Below, piece after piece: positions 36,297-43,565 of a DNA stretch of 64,000 nucleotides (its first letter is position 1; every line of letters starts with the position of its first letter). This DNA is from Methanoculleus sp. UBA374 (GTDB lineage: Archaea > Halobacteriota > Methanomicrobia > Methanomicrobiales > Methanoculleaceae): assembly GCA_002508705.1 (NCBI GenBank), contig DAYL01000003.1, positions 10,127-74,126 on the forward strand, in the 5' to 3' direction. The position numbers and the translations under genes were made by a program. The notes under the pieces were generated by a model. It searched no databases. It saw only the letters and a program-made list of their open reading frames with translations, and had not been told where the DNA came from.

Positions 36297-37433
36297 ATGG
36301 ATGCGTCGTTGCAGATCGGAAACCTGGCCGGGATTCCGGTCAAATTGCACTGGAGTTTTCTTCTAGTGATCCCTCTCTTTGCCTGGATCATCGGGAGCCA
36401 GATCCTGCTCACGACCGAGGTGATTGCAGTCCTCTTCGATGTTCCAATCGACGTGACGCTGATCACGGCTGGGTTCAATCCCTACATCCTCGGGACCGTC
36501 GTTGCGCTCGGCCTCTTTGTCGGGGTCTTCATCCACGAGTTGGCCCACTCGCTCATCGCGAAAGCGAAGGGGATCAAGATCCACAGCATCACGCTCCTCA
36601 TCCTCGGGGGGGTCTCCCAGATGGAGGAGACGATGCCGGACCCGAAGGTGGAACTCCCCATGGCGCTCGCGGGTCCGCTCATGAGCCTTGCCGTCGGGGT
36701 GATCTGCAGTGCTCTGGTCTACGTCTTCGACGCTCTCGTCCCGGACCCGGGGCTGGCCGGCGTCCTCGTCTTCACCTTCGGCTATCTCGGTCTCTTAAAC
36801 GTCCTGCTCTTTGCGTTCAACCTTATCCCGGCGTTTCCCATGGACGGGGGGCGCGTGCTTCGAGCATGGCTTGCGCGAAGATTGCCGCTCTCCCAGGCAA
36901 CCCGGATCGCCGCCGATGTCGGGAAGGCGTTTGCCGTCATCTTCGGGATCATCGGACTCCTGCTCCTCAACCCCATCCTGATCCTCATCGCCTTCTTCAT
37001 CTACATCGGGGCAAACCAGGAGGCCACTTACCTCCGCTACAACATCCTGCTGCAGGACGTCACGGTGGCGGACGCAATGAGCAGCCCGGTCGTCACCGTA
37101 GAACCGACGATGCCGCTCCCGCAGCTGATGGATATGATGTACGAGACGAAACACCTCGGGTTTCCCGTGGTGGAACGGGGGTCGCTTGTCGGGATCGTCG
37201 CTCTCGCCGACGTCCACAAGAGTTCGCCGGTCGACCGGGAGGCGATGCAGGTGCGGGACGTCATGACCCGGACCCCGACCACCCTCTCGCCGTCGGCGCC
37301 GCTCATCGATGCGCTGAAGGTCATCTCGGGCATGAATATCGGGAGAATCCCGGTGGTCGAAGACGGCAATCTTGTCGGGATCGTCACCCGGACGGACGTG
37401 CTCCGGGTGATGGAACTGAGAGAGGAGAAGTAG
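36297..37433 (+). CDS. Site-2-type membrane metalloprotease with CBS domain pair
   Basis: A 378-residue integral membrane protein. The zinc motif HELAH (H80, E81, H84) lies in an early transmembrane segment, and the third ligand sits in NLIPAFPMDGGR. About six hydrophobic segments are followed by two CBS domains (VADAMSSPVVTV and VRDVMTRTPTT), which bind adenosine nucleotides in related proteins. Site-2 proteases cleave membrane-bound regulators; the client is not known. An upstream ATG at 36273 would add 8 residues. Confidence 0.92.
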   Translation: MDASLQIGNLAGIPVKLHWSFLLVIPLFAWIIGSQILLTTEVIAVLFDVPIDVTLITAGFNPYILGTVVALGLFVGVFIHELAHSLIAKAKGIKIHSITLLILGGVSQMEETMPDPKVELPMALAGPLMSLAVGVICSALVYVFDALVPDPGLAGVLVFTFGYLGLLNVLLFAFNLIPAFPMDGGRVLRAWLARRLPLSQATRIAADVGKAFAVIFGIIGLLLLNPILILIAFFIYIGANQEATYLRYNILLQDVTVADAMSSPVVTVEPTMPLPQLMDMMYETKHLGFPVVERGSLVGIVALADVHKSSPVDREAMQVRDVMTRTPTTLSPSAPLIDALKVISGMNIGRIPVVEDGNLVGIVTRTDVLRVMELREEK

Positions 37434-37453
37434 GGGGTGGATAGTTCCTCTTC

Positions 37454-37475
37454 ACTCAGTTTTGATGAGTTTTTT
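37454..37475 (+). terminator. Hairpin-T terminator after the site-2 protease gene
   Basis: ACTCA (37454-37458) pairs with TGAGT (37466-37470) and runs straight into TTTTTT (37470-37475). That is a compact intrinsic-type terminator about 20 bp after the stop codon. Confidence 0.6.
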
Positions 37476-37546
37476 CCCGCTAACAACTGGATGATGCGAC
37501 ACGCAAATCCGTCCTTAGTTAATGTTTGTCGATGGTTGGTTGGTGT

Positions 37547-37720
37547 TTAAGACGTTGCGACGATGGAAACTGTTTCACCAGTTTCTAATTCGTCCAGAAA
37601 TGCAAGGGTGGCGGCATCGAGGATGTTGCCGATAAGCTCTCCAATAGATTTTCCCTGGGTACAAACACAGTGATGGGAGTGTTGTCCGATGTACACTTTT
37701 AGACCGCCGAAAGTGCACAA
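37547..37720 (-). CDS. Possible 57-aa protein from a decayed locus
   Basis: On the minus strand a frame LCTFGGLKVYIGQHSHHCVC to ...VSIVATS is closed by TAA at 37547. It has no ATG; a TTG at 37720 or a lost upstream part would supply the start. The peptide looks protein-like (ordered hydrophobic pattern, GKSIGELIGNILDAATLAFL helix) but matches nothing I know. It abuts the zinc-ribbon remnant upstream and may be the end of a frameshifted gene. Confidence 0.4.
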   Translation of the reverse strand: MCTFGGLKVYIGQHSHHCVCTQGKSIGELIGNILDAATLAFLDELETGETVSIVATS

Positions 37721-37722
37721 AG

Positions 37723-37884
37723 TTACGCCGCCGTTGACAACGTCTGGCAGTGTTTACAGAAATACTGCTGATTCCCAGCACAATTCCTCCCATTCATAAT
37801 GAGATCTTTCCCTTCCTCAAGCTGGAAGAACCGGCATCCAGAATTCTGGCAGGTCATCGTGCCGGAACTGCGGGCACGGGACAT
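37723..37884 (-). pseudogene. IS1-type InsA N-terminal zinc-ribbon remnant
   Basis: A 53-codon minus-strand frame. Its centre MTCQNSGCRFF, NGRNCAGNQQYFCKHCQ follows the N-terminal zinc ribbon of IS1 InsA (pattern NGxxxAGxQxYxCxHC). The chain stops soon after the second cysteine pair, so the HTH part and the InsB/transposase reading frame are missing. No intact terminal repeats were found. It marks the left part of an AT-richer, decayed region. Confidence 0.5.
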
Positions 37885-37960
37885 GGGCAATACTATTCTT
37901 GAGAATAAATAAAAATATGTGAATAATATGTAGAGACACTAGAAATGTGATACCAGTGAT

Positions 37961-38488
37961 TTAATGGAGCACTACCCCGGTGTGAGAGAGAAAAACCGGG
38001 GACAGATAGTGATCTCGCGTTTCCGCTACCTTAACGTGAATTGTCCTGCTCTGCGCTTTCAGGAGAATGTCTCCGTACTGCCGTCTCTCCCACAACGTGT
38101 AAATAGCGAGCATAATGAGCATGGTCAGGAGCCCTACCATCGAACTCAGTTGCCCGTGACCGCCCCACTGCATGAGAAACAGCGCCAGTGTGACGGGGAA
38201 CCAGAGCAAAACGCCAAAGAAGAGAATTTTAAGTTCAGCTGCGCCACGAGCGGCTTCGGTACCTCCTACTTTCCGCTGGTACATCAGGTAGTTCCCGGCG
38301 CAGACAAGGAACACCATGGGACCGATATAAAGCCAGTTGATGACGGGATTTTGAATGCCGCCGCCCTGATGAGGGAAGAAGATACGTTCAACGAGCAATA
38401 GAATAAGAACGATCCATGTGATTGCCAATAGTAGCCCGAGTACTGCTCCCCCTGCCCTGCTCGGTCTCTCGTTTGAATCTGTCTTCAT
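37961..38488 (-). CDS. Hypothetical membrane protein, four transmembrane segments
   Basis: A 175-residue protein with hydrophobic segments near residues 12-33, 49-66, 86-106 and 113-131, then a cytoplasmic-looking C-terminal tail of ~45 residues. No family recognised. It may be the last of three co-directional genes (216 aa, 67 aa, 175 aa). Codon use is less GC-rich than in the flanking core genes. Confidence 0.7.
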   Translation of the reverse strand: MKTDSNERPSRAGGAVLGLLLAITWIVLILLLVERIFFPHQGGGIQNPVINWLYIGPMVFLVCAGNYLMYQRKVGGTEAARGAAELKILFFGVLLWFPVTLALFLMQWGGHGQLSSMVGLLTMLIMLAIYTLWERRQYGDILLKAQSRTIHVKVAETRDHYLSPVFLSHTGVVLH

Positions 38489-38523
38489 TTGAACCGTTTT
38501 CCATTCGGTGTAATGAAATAGTT

Positions 38524-38727
38524 CTACGGATCGTCGAGAAGGCGTGTGTCAACAATATATGCTAAGTAGGCGTATGCTACGCCCAGCACCACTCCAAGTA
38601 TGAACGTGACCTGGGAAAAACCGTGTTTCGCGCCTTCTTCCCAGATACCTATGAGCCTATAGAAAACAAACTGCAATATAATAAAACCTAAGATCGTGAA
38701 TCCAATAATTATTTTTTTTCGTTTCAT
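38524..38727 (-). CDS. Hypothetical small membrane protein
   Basis: A 67-residue protein starting MKRKKIIIGFTILGFIILQF, with two hydrophobic segments and a short soluble end (YIVDTRLLDDP). The ATG at 38727 is preferred to the upstream TTG at 38742. A TATA-like TTATATAA at 38761-38768 lies about 37 bp upstream and overlaps the stop codon of the previous gene, so this pair may have its own promoter. Confidence 0.6.
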   Translation of the reverse strand: MKRKKIIIGFTILGFIILQFVFYRLIGIWEEGAKHGFSQVTFILGVVLGVAYAYLAYIVDTRLLDDP

Positions 38728-38760
38728 GGAATTCAACCCCAAAAAATGGGCTCGTATTGG

Positions 38761-39411
38761 TTATATAAGCACCGGCACATCGTGCGATCCCAGTCTCACG
38801 ACAATCGGTTGCGGTCCCGGCATCGCCAGGTACACAGGAATGAGTGCAAGAGTCAGAGTACTGAAATACATGTCCAGACTTCCATCTAGATTCCTGTAGT
38901 ACCAGGCGTTGAAGATTAACGCTCCTGCAATCGCCACGGCCAAGGCTAGTGCGGGGAGAGCAGCTAGTCCCAATATTACGGCCAGTGCCGCTCCTAGACT
39001 TTCGACTACTAAAAAACCCCCTGGTGCGATCAAATTATCCATATCGTAAGTTCCAAAGTGTATGTGAAGACCGGTTGAGTCGTTCCAGTAGTACGAGTCT
39101 CTGAGGATCGGGGTGTTAGCAACAGCCCCTCTGGAATCGACCTCAAATACATTAATCCTCCAGACCTCTCTTCCATCCACCTCATCCTTCCATTCCTTAA
39201 CAAAGAATTTTTGGTCGGAGTCGCCTTTGTGCGGAACGGTTACATAGCTCTCCCTGGCACTCGCGGTTTCTCTGACGATCTCGACGCTTCCCAGAGCATC
39301 CTCATACACTTTCGCCTCGCTATACGCAGCCACCGCCGGCACCATCGTCACGCTCACCAGCAGTATAGCAAAGAGCGCGGAGAGTGCCCGCATTCCAATC
39401 TTTCCATTCAT
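38761..39411 (-). CDS. Hypothetical exported or membrane-anchored protein
   Basis: A 216-residue protein with an N-terminal signal peptide (ALSALFAILLVSVTMVPAVA, likely cut near AYS), a soluble charged domain of ~110 residues, then two hydrophobic segments (LGAALAVILGLAALPALALA and MYFSTLTLALIPVYLAM). No known family. GGAGG lies 7 bases before the ATG and a TATA-like box (TATATTAA, minus) about 45 bp upstream. Confidence 0.7.
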   Translation of the reverse strand: MNGKIGMRALSALFAILLVSVTMVPAVAAYSEAKVYEDALGSVEIVRETASARESYVTVPHKGDSDQKFFVKEWKDEVDGREVWRINVFEVDSRGAVANTPILRDSYYWNDSTGLHIHFGTYDMDNLIAPGGFLVVESLGAALAVILGLAALPALALAVAIAGALIFNAWYYRNLDGSLDMYFSTLTLALIPVYLAMPGPQPIVVRLGSHDVPVLI

Positions 39412-39470
39412 TTGACTTCCTCCTGTTACATCCCCGGAGGCAAAAGATGCACAACCTTAATATACATGGA

Positions 39471-39563
39471 ATGCGAACCACTTTTTTGCCTTCGGGCCGT
39501 GGGGGGTTCACCCTATCCGTGCAAGGCCAGGTGAACCTCCACCATGATGCGAACGCTTTTTTG
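39471..39563. repeat. Direct repeat ATGCGAAC...CTTTTTTG flanking a hairpin
   Basis: ATGCGAACCACTTTTTTG (39471-39488) recurs as ATGCGAACGCTTTTTTG (39547-39563). Between them GGTTCACC (39505-39512) pairs with GGTGAACC (39530-39537). The unit fills the 293-bp gap between the exported protein and the lipoprotein remnant. It may be a small RNA or a relic of a mobile element. No gene is supported here. Confidence 0.4.
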
Positions 39564-39704
39564 AGCATCCGCAAGGGGACGTCAACGTTTTGATATTTAT
39601 ATTTTACGGCCACAGCGACGTACGTATCGATCGACCATCTGCAAAAGCGGGGTAGGCCATCCTATCCTGGTGAAGTTCGGTCCCGGGCATATGGTGTCTG
39701 CCGA

Positions 39705-40300
39705 TCAACAGGCGATCGACCGCGCCACCCGGATCAGCTCATCGCGTTCGAGCGGCCCACGTACCTGATACGTGGCATCTCCGGCTGCCCAGACGATCAG
39801 CCGTTCCTGTTCGGTCTCGTAGATCTGCCCTGCATATTCGTTGATCTCAACGACTTTCGGTTCTGTGGTAACGGTCTGATCGTCTGCATAGGGGTTGTAC
39901 CCATACTTGCTCCAGGAGACTTCGAGGAGAACCGTCTCGGGGGTCCACGTCCACCCATTCTGCAGTGTACCGTCACGCACGTAGCGCAGGGTCTCGCCGA
40001 TCGTTGTGCGGCGATCGTAAGGCTCCGTCTCGTTCCAGACGGTAACTATCTGGAGGCCGTAGAGGGTATACTCCCGGGAAGATACGTAGGCGGGGGGAAA
40101 CTCGTGTATTCGGCGGGTTCCTCCCATCCCTCGAACCTGAAGAAGAAGGATTCCCGGAGTGACGGTACGTTATCGGAGGGGAGTTCGGTCAGGGTGTCTA
40201 CAGTGGGCGGCGGTGTAACCGTTACGAGATCAACGGTCCCCGGTTAAACACACCCTGCGGTAAGGAGGATGAGCAGAAGGACGATATGACAGGGCTTCAT
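39705..40300 (-). pseudogene. Lipoprotein gene broken by a stop codon and a frameshift
   Basis: From ATG 40300 the minus strand reads MKPCHIVLLLILLTAGCV and then meets TAA (40244-40246) right after the lipobox LTAGC. Reading on in the same frame gives a normal linker and domain (TVDLVTVTPPPTVDTLTEL, SFFFRFEGWEEPAEYTSFPP). At the run of six G (40092-40097 on the plus strand) the frame shifts into the 140-residue open frame that ends at 39705 with RDELIRVARSIAC. Repairing both lesions would give a lipoprotein of about 195 residues. Function unknown. Confidence 0.65.
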
Positions 40301-40396
40301 ATGATGTTCCCTTCGCAAATTTGAGTACGATGGGCTCGCATAAGAACCATACCGTTGATTGGGGTACGAGAATACATCTGCAGGTCTGTACCAGGT

Positions 40397-40449
40397 ACTT
40401 GAGGTTGTCCCAAAACGATCTTCAAACCTTGAGGTCATCCCAAAGCGCT
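40397..40449 (+). repeat. Two direct repeats, 30-bp period (TTGAGGT..TCCCAAA)
   Basis: CTTGAGGTTGTCCCAAAACG (from 40398) is followed exactly 30 bp later by CTTGAGGTCATCCCAAAGCG (from 40428). The core GAGGTTGTCCCA recurs inverted at 41259-41270. Only two units are present, with no spacers, so this is not a CRISPR array. The motif resembles an insertion-sequence end. Confidence 0.5.
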
Positions 40450-40650
40450 ACGTTTGAGGGGAGGGAATACTCCCACCCCCGCGTGTACATGCTTCAACCA
40501 GGGTTACCGAAGGCGAGCTTGAAGAAGCATCAACAAAAAGAAAAATCGGAAATCCCAATTTTTCTAAAAAACCCACGAATTACTATAATTTCGACGTAAT
40601 GCGGAGATTGTCCCAGAATACTGCGACCGGGAGGGGGACATCGTCGCCCT

Positions 40651-40688
40651 GGTCAGGCGTGGGTCCGGCTAGGGTCCCACGCCTGACC
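40651..40688. repeat. 13-bp perfect hairpin
   Basis: GGTCAGGCGTGGG (40651-40663) pairs perfectly with CCCACGCCTGACC (40676-40688) across 12 bases. A weaker hairpin AACGCCGG/CCGGCGTT (40718-40725 and 40736-40743) follows. No T run is attached, so a terminator role is not clear. Confidence 0.6.
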
Positions 40689-40744
40689 CATTCATTACAA
40701 GGGGTGGGGTTTTAGGGAACGCCGGGCCGTCAGGGCCGGCGTTG

Positions 40745-40955
40745 GAGCACCGCAGGTGCGACCCGGGTCTCCCGCCCCTGACCCTGTCACGACACGGGTT
40801 GCCTACACTCAGACGGCGACGCTCGGATGCACAGAGATCGTGTGTGCCGACATCTCAGGGGAAGAGGGTTGCACCCTCTCCCCCCGGCCCCCTCTCCCAA
40901 CATTGCGATAGGTCTCGGTGGGGATGGACCAGCATCCTTCGCACCTGCGGTGCTC
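40745..40955. repeat. 211-bp segment bounded by 17-bp perfect inverted repeats
   Basis: GAGCACCGCAGGTGCGA (40745-40761) has its exact reverse complement at 40939-40955. Each copy is itself a hairpin (GCACC-3 nt-GGTGC). A third, imperfect copy lies at 31923-31940. Size and ends recall a miniature transposable element. No target-site duplication was identified by eye. Confidence 0.5.
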
Positions 40956-40970
40956 TGACTCCGGACGTTT

Positions 40971-40989
40971 GAAAACGCTTCGCGTTTTC
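40971..40989. repeat. GAAAACGC hairpin element
   Basis: GAAAACGC (40971-40978) pairs with GCGTTTTC (40982-40989) over TTC. It is flanked on the left by CCGGACGTTT and on the right by TCGAG. A degenerate relative (GAAGACC-GAA-GGTCTTC, same flanks) lies at 62706-62722. Confidence 0.5.
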
Positions 40990-41308
40990 TCGAGCTCCGT
41001 TCCTTACGGAACATCGCTTTCCGTCCGTCGTCCTCACCGAGCCCGGAGGCGTCGTCATCAACGTCTGTTATCCGTCTGTCTATTGGGACCCGGGGACTGC
41101 AAGGGTTCACCAGGCTCAACGGGGGGAACGGGTGGGGAATATTAGACCGTCGGTTACAATTGTCCAGGGGGAAGCGTTCCATGCGTATTAGCGAAGTACT
41201 GAGTCGGAGGTCGTCTTAATGCTCTGATGTGTGGGCACCATTGGTTCGGAGATCGTTGTGGGACAACCTCGTTTGATAATCGACCACCTCACTCCCCCGC
41301 GCGCCTCC

Positions 41309-42952
41309 CTAAAACCTCATCACACCCTCGATTCCCGTCTCCCCTGCGACCTTCCGGAACTCCGCAAGGTCCCGGAACGGCCGGCGGGCGGCGATTGTTG
41401 CGGCCCGCTTCCGGCCGACGCCCGGAAGCCACCGGAGCGCCGTTATCGGGAGGGTGTTGACCTCCACCGGGCAGGGGAGGGCCGTCACCGACCGCATCCC
41501 CCAGTCCACCACCACGGCGTCGAGCACGGTCCTCGCCGGGAGTTCAAGAGGGATTCCGACGAGAATAGGGTATGAACCCATCTGCCGCCCGAACGACGGC
41601 TTTCCGGGGATCTCGACGACGACGTCGGAAAGGACGGTACCGACGGGGAAGACCCGGCGGAGCATCGGCTCGTCGAATTCTCGCCGGGTCCACTCCTTGA
41701 AGGCCCGGAACCGGGCATCGTGCTCCCCGAGGGTATTCTTCGTGTAGGCCGCCGTCCCCTCAAACGGCATCAGTTGCCGGATATTGACCCGCCGGACCAG
41801 AAGCCCGGCGTCGAGCGCCCGCCGGAGGAACGCCTCGTTTGCGTCGAACGTCGCCGGCGTCTCTCCCGCGAGGCCGACGATGAAGTTCAAACCCGGCAGG
41901 AGTTCAGGGACGCCGCGGGTCCGCCTCCCCCCGACGTCGTTCACCACCTCGATCGCCCGGAAGACATCGTCCGGCATGGCTTTGAGGTTGTTCGCCGCCA
42001 CCACCGCCGGATCGGCGGTCTCCATGCCGAAGGCGGCGGTGTCGCCGGGGGTGTGGCCGGCCACGATGGCCGCAAGCGCCGCCCGCGCCGCGTCCTCATG
42101 CCGGGCGATGGTGCCCGGGTTGATGTTGTCGATGTGCAGGGTTGCAAGGTCGGGAGCACCTGCCCGGACGGCTGAGAAGAGGTCTTCAAGCACCTCCGGG
42201 CGCGGGACCGGGAACTCCCCGCCGGGACTCCGGTAGGCAAGAAGGTCCGGCTGCCGGCCGAGCCTGAAGTGGCGGGCGCCTGCCGCGTGGAGCGCCGCCA
42301 CCTCATCCGCGATCCCCTCGATGCTGCGGTAACACGGGAGGCCGTAGAAGGGTTCGGTGCAGAAGGAGCATCCCCCGACCGTCGCACGGGAGCACCCGGT
42401 CGCGGTCTCGAGCTCGCACATCACGTAGGGGAACGCCGGGTGCCGGGCAACAATCCCGGCGCCTGCTACGGACCAGGGGTCCGTCCGGGAGTAGTCGGTG
42501 CGGCCGACGGGCTCCCCGCCCGAGAGCCAGGCATCGAGCGCGACCGCGGGAGACCCCGAGAGCGTGACGTCGAACCCGGCGATTGCCTGCCGAACCGCCT
42601 TCCTTCCGCCTTCCGGAGCATAGCCGAAGGTTATCGGCCCGCCGACGGCGGTGGTCGGTCCCCGAAGGAGGGTCCCGAGTTGCTGGACCTCCGTCAGGGT
42701 CGCCGGCTTCCCCCCGATATAGGCGCCGGGCACGGTCATCCCCGCGATCATCACCACAAGGTCGCCGCGACCGGGGCCGGCGATGAGAGCCGGGTCGGCC
42801 CGGACCTGGTCGATGGTGACGTAACGGGCGGCGTAGCCGTGCTCGGAGAGGACGCCCGCGACCTCCCGGACGTAGGGCGAGATGTAAGGGGAGACGCCGA
42901 GACACGCGGGTTCGTCGACGTAGCCGTCGACGATGAGAGCGTTAGAGGTCAT
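41309..42952 (-). CDS. Radical SAM protein with atypical CX7CX2C motif and C-terminal HhH
   Basis: A 547-residue protein. The first ~150 residues look like a B12-binding-type Rossmann domain (ALIVDGYVDEPACLGV, VVMIAGMTVPG). The cluster motif is C187-X7-C195-X2-C198 instead of CX3CX2C. The radical SAM barrel follows (FGMETADPAVVAANN, NFIVGLAGETPATFD). The last ~60 residues carry a helix-hairpin-helix (LRWLPGVGRKRAATIAARRP), a DNA- or RNA-binding element. Substrate unknown. The start lies inside the end of mptE (11-bp overlap), so both are probably co-translated. Confidence 0.85.
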   Translation of the reverse strand: MTSNALIVDGYVDEPACLGVSPYISPYVREVAGVLSEHGYAARYVTIDQVRADPALIAGPGRGDLVVMIAGMTVPGAYIGGKPATLTEVQQLGTLLRGPTTAVGGPITFGYAPEGGRKAVRQAIAGFDVTLSGSPAVALDAWLSGGEPVGRTDYSRTDPWSVAGAGIVARHPAFPYVMCELETATGCSRATVGGCSFCTEPFYGLPCYRSIEGIADEVAALHAAGARHFRLGRQPDLLAYRSPGGEFPVPRPEVLEDLFSAVRAGAPDLATLHIDNINPGTIARHEDAARAALAAIVAGHTPGDTAAFGMETADPAVVAANNLKAMPDDVFRAIEVVNDVGGRRTRGVPELLPGLNFIVGLAGETPATFDANEAFLRRALDAGLLVRRVNIRQLMPFEGTAAYTKNTLGEHDARFRAFKEWTRREFDEPMLRRVFPVGTVLSDVVVEIPGKPSFGRQMGSYPILVGIPLELPARTVLDAVVVDWGMRSVTALPCPVEVNTLPITALRWLPGVGRKRAATIAARRPFRDLAEFRKVAGETGIEGVMRF

Positions 42953-43565
42953 ACCCGATCAGGTGGAGAAGCTCTCGCGCCCAGAAGAGTTTGCCCCGCT
43001 TGACGGGGTCGACGTCCCGGTCGGAGAGGTCGAACCCGACGATCCGGACCCGCGCCGCACCGAGTTCATCGGCGGCAAAGACCGCCCGGTCGCCGTCGGT
43101 GAACCCGCCGAAGTTGTGGACGTGCGAAAGGGGGGCCGCCTGGGTGGTGGCAACGAGCGGGCCCGGGAGGAGAGGCACCCAGTGGCGGAGGAGCGGGATG
43201 TTGTCGCCGTGGGCGTGCACGACCATCACCGTCCCCTGCCGGGAGAGGTCGACGAAGACATCGGTCGCTCCGTCAAGGTCGGTGAAGACCGCGTCGGGCC
43301 GGACCCCGTGGTCCACAAGCACTTCGGCGGCGGCGTCGGCGGCGAGCACCGTTCCCTCCACCCGGTCGAGTTCCTCCGGAAGGGAGGGGGCGTTCCCGCA
43401 GACCGTGACCGTTTTATCGCGGATGAGGGCTTCAAGCAGCCCGACATCGTCCCGGCCGAAGGCAAGATCCGCAAGCAACCGGGCGGCCGCCTCGTCCGCC
43501 TCGCGCTCAAACCCGAAATACTCAAGAATTGCAGTGTAGTGAGGTTCCCAGTCCGCAAACCTCAT
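42942..43565 (-). CDS. mptE: 6-hydroxymethylpterin diphosphokinase MptE
   Basis: A 207-residue DUF115-family protein, the archaeal enzyme that pyrophosphorylates 6-hydroxymethyl-7,8-dihydropterin for methanopterin synthesis. Family segments are VTVCGNAPSLPEEL, AADAAAEVLVDHGVRPDAVFTDLDG and VMVVHAHGDN. The start overlaps the stop of the RCK-DHH gene (ATGA, 43562-43565) and its end overlaps the radical SAM gene. Confidence 0.9.
   Translation of the reverse strand: MRFADWEPHYTAILEYFGFEREADEAAARLLADLAFGRDDVGLLEALIRDKTVTVCGNAPSLPEELDRVEGTVLAADAAAEVLVDHGVRPDAVFTDLDGATDVFVDLSRQGTVMVVHAHGDNIPLLRHWVPLLPGPLVATTQAAPLSHVHNFGGFTDGDRAVFAADELGAARVRIVGFDLSDRDVDPVKRGKLFWARELLHLIGYDL

Larger units (their letters stand above)
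40301..41308. other. About 1 kb of repeat-rich sequence without a gene
   Basis: No open frame here has a ribosome-binding site, coding bias and sensible length together. The left 300 bp is AT-rich with a 30-bp-period direct repeat. The middle and right are GC-rich and dense with hairpins and inverted repeats, listed separately. The whole looks like layered remains of mobile elements. Confidence 0.6.

Noticed and set aside
39320..39613. 97-codon minus-strand frame beginning MAVKYKYQNVDVPL
   Set aside because: It covers the direct repeats and hairpin and then overlaps the signal-peptide end of the exported protein in another frame; the translation shows no protein-like pattern.
40397..40449. 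Possible CRISPR array
   Set aside because: Only two units with a 30-bp period and no unique spacers; no cas genes in the window.
40742..41182. Open frames on both strands in the repeat region
   Set aside because: They pass through hairpins and inverted repeats, have Arg/Pro/Ser-rich translations typical of GC-rich non-coding DNA and lack ribosome-binding sites.
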